64,000 nt of DNA from UBA1930 sp943368475 (GTDB lineage Bacteria > Bacteroidota > Bacteroidia > Chitinophagales > Chitinophagaceae), in contig CALRLF020000011.1 of NCBI GenBank assembly GCA_943368475.1, positions 9,369 to 73,368 on the forward strand, read 5' to 3'. Position numbers and translations under genes: made by a program. Numbering within the stretch: position 1 is the stretch's first letter; each line of letters starts with the position of its first letter. Under the pieces are notes generated by a model. That model saw only the letters and a program-made list of their open reading frames with translations, ran no database searches and was not told where the DNA came from. Below are positions 61,745 to 64,000 of this stretch, piece after piece.

Positions 61745-63154
61745 TTAAGTGGTTCTTTTTACCACTTGAGCTACTAAAATAGCTTCTGTAGCCACTTTTC
61801 CGCCAACATAAACGGTTCCTTTCATTTCACAAATACCTCTTCTTATGGGTGCATTCAGTTCCATTTTAAGTAACATGGTATCGCCGGGACGAACCATTTG
61901 TTTAAACTTACAGTTGTCTATTTTTAAGAAATACGTATCATATTGTCCTTCGGGCATTGAGTTAATACACAAAATACCACCCGTTTGTGCCAAAGCTTCA
62001 ATTTGTAAAACACCTGGCATTACAGGGTTGCCAGGAAAGTGACCAGGGAAAAACCACTCGTTAAATGTTACATTTTTTACCCCAACAATTTGTTGATCGG
62101 TTAACTCAATTACTTTATCTACCAATAAAAATGGATGTCGGTGTGGTAAAACTTTTTCTATTTGCTGTAAGGTGAAAACAGGTGGTAAACTTGGGTCGTA
62201 AACAGGAACATCTTTTACGTGTTTGTTCTTTTTAATGTAGGCCTTAATTTGTTTAGCAAACTCTACGTTGGTACTATGCCCAGGACGGTTGGCGATAATT
62301 TTACCTTTTATTGGGTAACCAATTAGAGCTAAATCTCCCACCACATCTAACAATTTATGTCGTGCAGGTTCGTTGGGAAAACGCAGTTCTAAATTGTTTA
62401 AGTAGCCTTCGCTTTTCACTTCTATTTTATCACGTTTAAAAGCTTTTGCCAGTCGATTCATTTCTTCATCGGTTACTGGTTTATCTACCACTACAATGGC
62501 ATTGTTAATATCGCCACCTTTTACCAAATCGTTGTCTAGCAACATTTCTAGCTCATGTAAAAAGCAAAATGTACGGCAAGGAGCAATTTCTGTTTTAAAA
62601 TCTTTAATGGTTTTTAAACCGGCATGTTGTGTGCCCAAAACAGGACTATTAAAATCGATTAAAGTAGTTATTTGATAATCTACAGCAGGCATGGCCACCA
62701 TTTCTACACGTTTGGCTTCGTCGTACAGGTAAATGTTTTCATCTAAACTATACCAAGCTTTAGCTGCATCTTGCTCTAAAACGCCAGTTTCGGCAATTAG
62801 TTCAACAAAAGGTTCGCTGCTGCCATCTATAATTGGAATTTCAGGGCCATTAATTTCTATTAATGTATTATCTACACCCATGCCCACTAAAGCTGCCAAA
62901 ACATGTTCTACAGTACTTATTTTGGCATCTCCAACTTGTAAAGTTGTACCACGGCTGGTATCCGTTACTAAATCACAATCGGCTTTAATAATGGGTTGAT
63001 TGGGTAAATCGACTCTTTGAAACTGAATACCAAAACCAGGGTTGGCAGGTTTTAAAGTCATATCAACCAATACACCTGTATGTAAACCAGTACCACTAAT
63101 GCTCACAGCACTACAAAGTGTATGTTGTTTATCGGGATTGAAATTTGCATCCAT
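61745..63154 (-). CDS. lpxC: Bifunctional UDP-3-O-acyl-N-acetylglucosamine deacetylase / 3-hydroxyacyl-ACP dehydratase
   Basis: A 469-residue fusion. Residues about 1-305 are LpxC, the zinc deacetylase of lipid A synthesis (TLCSAVSISGTGLHTGV, STVEHVLAALVGMGVDNTLIE, HKLLDVVGDLALIG, RPGHSTN with the active-site His). Residues about 325-469 are FabZ, the hydroxyacyl-ACP dehydratase (VLPHRHPFLLVDKVIEL and FPGHFPGNPVMPGVLQIEALAQTGG). The LpxC-FabZ fusion is usual in Bacteroidota and links lipid A to fatty-acid synthesis. A promoter is visible upstream. Confidence 0.96.
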   Translation of the reverse strand: MDANFNPDKQHTLCSAVSISGTGLHTGVLVDMTLKPANPGFGIQFQRVDLPNQPIIKADCDLVTDTSRGTTLQVGDAKISTVEHVLAALVGMGVDNTLIEINGPEIPIIDGSSEPFVELIAETGVLEQDAAKAWYSLDENIYLYDEAKRVEMVAMPAVDYQITTLIDFNSPVLGTQHAGLKTIKDFKTEIAPCRTFCFLHELEMLLDNDLVKGGDINNAIVVVDKPVTDEEMNRLAKAFKRDKIEVKSEGYLNNLELRFPNEPARHKLLDVVGDLALIGYPIKGKIIANRPGHSTNVEFAKQIKAYIKKNKHVKDVPVYDPSLPPVFTLQQIEKVLPHRHPFLLVDKVIELTDQQIVGVKNVTFNEWFFPGHFPGNPVMPGVLQIEALAQTGGILCINSMPEGQYDTYFLKIDNCKFKQMVRPGDTMLLKMELNAPIRRGICEMKGTVYVGGKVATEAILVAQVVKRTT

Positions 63155-63179
63155 GCTTGTTATTTTTTTGGGGTTGACG

Positions 63180-63228
63180 AACTATAGTTAATAATTGAGC
63201 TGTAGTGGCGTCGGACCCTTCAACAATT
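63180..63228 (+). repeat. Dispersed repeat, GCGTCG-family copy in the lpxC leader
   Basis: GAGCTGTAGTGGCGTCGGACCCTTCAACAA with one core change (GGA for GCA). Confidence 0.6.
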
Positions 63229-63242
63229 TATCTATAATTTGG

Positions 63243-63272
63243 CAAATTTAAGCTTTCAAAGTAAAGTAACAA
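63243..63272 (-). promoter_or_regulatory. Promoter of lpxC-fabZ and lpxA
   Basis: On the minus strand TTG (63272-63270), 19 bases, TAAATTTG (63250-63243). The leader of about 80 bases contains a dispersed repeat. Confidence 0.6.
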
Positions 63273-63437
63273 TCTTCATTAAACGAAGCATATCGACTAA
63301 ACTACATTAAAATGATAATTTTTTGCAAGATTTGAATATGTAGCTTGGTTTTTGCCTAAGTGTTATAACTTGTGTTGTTTCAATAAAATTGGAATATTGT
63401 ACAAAATATCATTTCAAACTCATTTCAATATGTTTTT

Positions 63438-64000
63438 ATGTTCAAAAAAATTCTAAAAATTACTGGTATCAGTTTATTGGTAATACTTATTATGGCATTT
63501 ACACTGCCATTGGTGTTTAAAGGTGCAATACTTAAAAAAGTTAAGGCCGAGGTAAATAAAAAATTAAATGCTAAAGTAGATTTTGCTGATGTAGACATTT
63601 CTATTTTCAGGCATTTTCCTAAACTTGCAGTTGGGTTAAATAATTTACAAGTTATAGGCTTAGGAGAATTTGCAGAAGATACACTTTTACAAGCTACACA
63701 AATAGATGTTGCATTAAACTTAATGAGTGCCATTAAAGGTAAAGACATAAAAATTTACAGCATTGCATTAAAAGAACCCAAAGTGTATGCAATTGTACAC
63801 AGCAATGGCGTTGCCAATTGGGATATTGTGAAACCCGATAGTGTTGCATCTAAAGACACAGCAAGCAACAACATGCAATTGAGCCTTGAAAAATACAGTA
63901 TAGAAAATGGAACTGTAGTATATAGAGACGACGCAAGTGTAATGGCTGCAACTGTTACCAATTTAAACCACGAAGGAAAAGGAAACTTTGTAGCCGATGT
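63438..64000 (+). CDS. AsmA-family protein, N-terminal part (runs off the window)
   Basis: At least 187 residues, open to the right edge. It has an N-terminal membrane anchor (about 5-28, ILKITGISLLVILIIMAFTLPLVF) followed by the AsmA-type start: KVKAEVNKKLNAKVDFADVDISIFRHFPKLAVGLNNLQVIG, ATQIDVALNLMSAIKGKDIKIYSIALKEPKV. These proteins are periplasm-spanning, related to lipid carriers of the outer membrane. The start is the ATG at 63438; 63430 is another ATG in a different frame. Confidence 0.88.
   Translation, partial: MFKKILKITGISLLVILIMAFTLPLVFKGAILKKVKAEVNKKLNAKVDFADVDISIFRHFPKLAVGLNNLQVIGLGEFAEDTLLQATQIDVALNLMSAIKGKDIKIYSIALKEPKVYAIVHSNGVANWDIVKPDSVASKDTASNNMQLSLEKYSIENGTVVYRDDASVMAATVTNLNHEGKGNFVAD

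Overview
This 64 kb window is chromosomal DNA of an AT-rich member of the Bacteroidota, most likely a Chitinophagaceae-type bacterium (taxonomy inferred). The evidence is a type IX secretion regulator (PorX) and two proteins with type IX sorting tails, a fused LpxC-FabZ, a TonB receptor, promoters of the form TTG/TTTG-N18-20-TAnnTTTG, the absence of Shine-Dalgarno sites, and many short palindromic intergenic repeats. I saw no rRNA, tRNA, CRISPR array or prophage.

Layout. 1-1792: the N-terminal part of a secreted tetratricopeptide array protein, cut by the window edge. 1.9-6.1 kb (minus strand): a methionine operon metY-metX-hom behind a SAM-I riboswitch with a visible terminator and antiterminator. 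6.4-26.9 kb (plus strand): a sulfur island with APS reductase, ATP sulfurylase, serine acetyltransferase, cysteine synthase, the SUMT methyltransferase, both sulfite reductase subunits, 5-aminolevulinate synthase, a HemC-HemD fusion, HemB, a siroheme synthase fused to a TSUP permease, a TonB receptor, a DUF2490 protein, OsmC and MetZ. The locus therefore holds the route from sulfate to sulfide, cysteine and homocysteine, plus the making of siroheme, the sulfite reductase cofactor, from glycine and succinyl-CoA. A 17-bp palindrome with 6-5-6 spacing recurs at six or seven intergenic sites here and looks like a shared operator.

26.9-44.5 kb is mostly housekeeping: acetyltransferases, UvrA, PorX, a repeat-rich sorted surface protein, a PhnP-like hydrolase, an HhH protein, an acyl-CoA dehydrogenase with a palindromic operator, a TPR histidine kinase and a flavin oxidoreductase. 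44.5-54.7 kb holds small proteins, a DUF559 nuclease gene enclosed by a perfect 32-bp inverted repeat, a HerA-like ATPase, RecQ, a SNF2 helicase and a copper P-type ATPase. 54.8-64 kb has a second sorted protein, TsaE, alanine dehydrogenase, a Uma2-type nuclease, an ABC ATPase, LpxA, LpxC-FabZ and the start of an AsmA-like protein.

The main items to follow up are the alphaproteobacterial-type ALA synthase inside a Bacteroidota sulfur locus, the shared operator, the siroheme synthase-permease fusion, the riboswitch whose P4 arm matches a dispersed repeat, and the DUF559 unit with its solo repeat copies.
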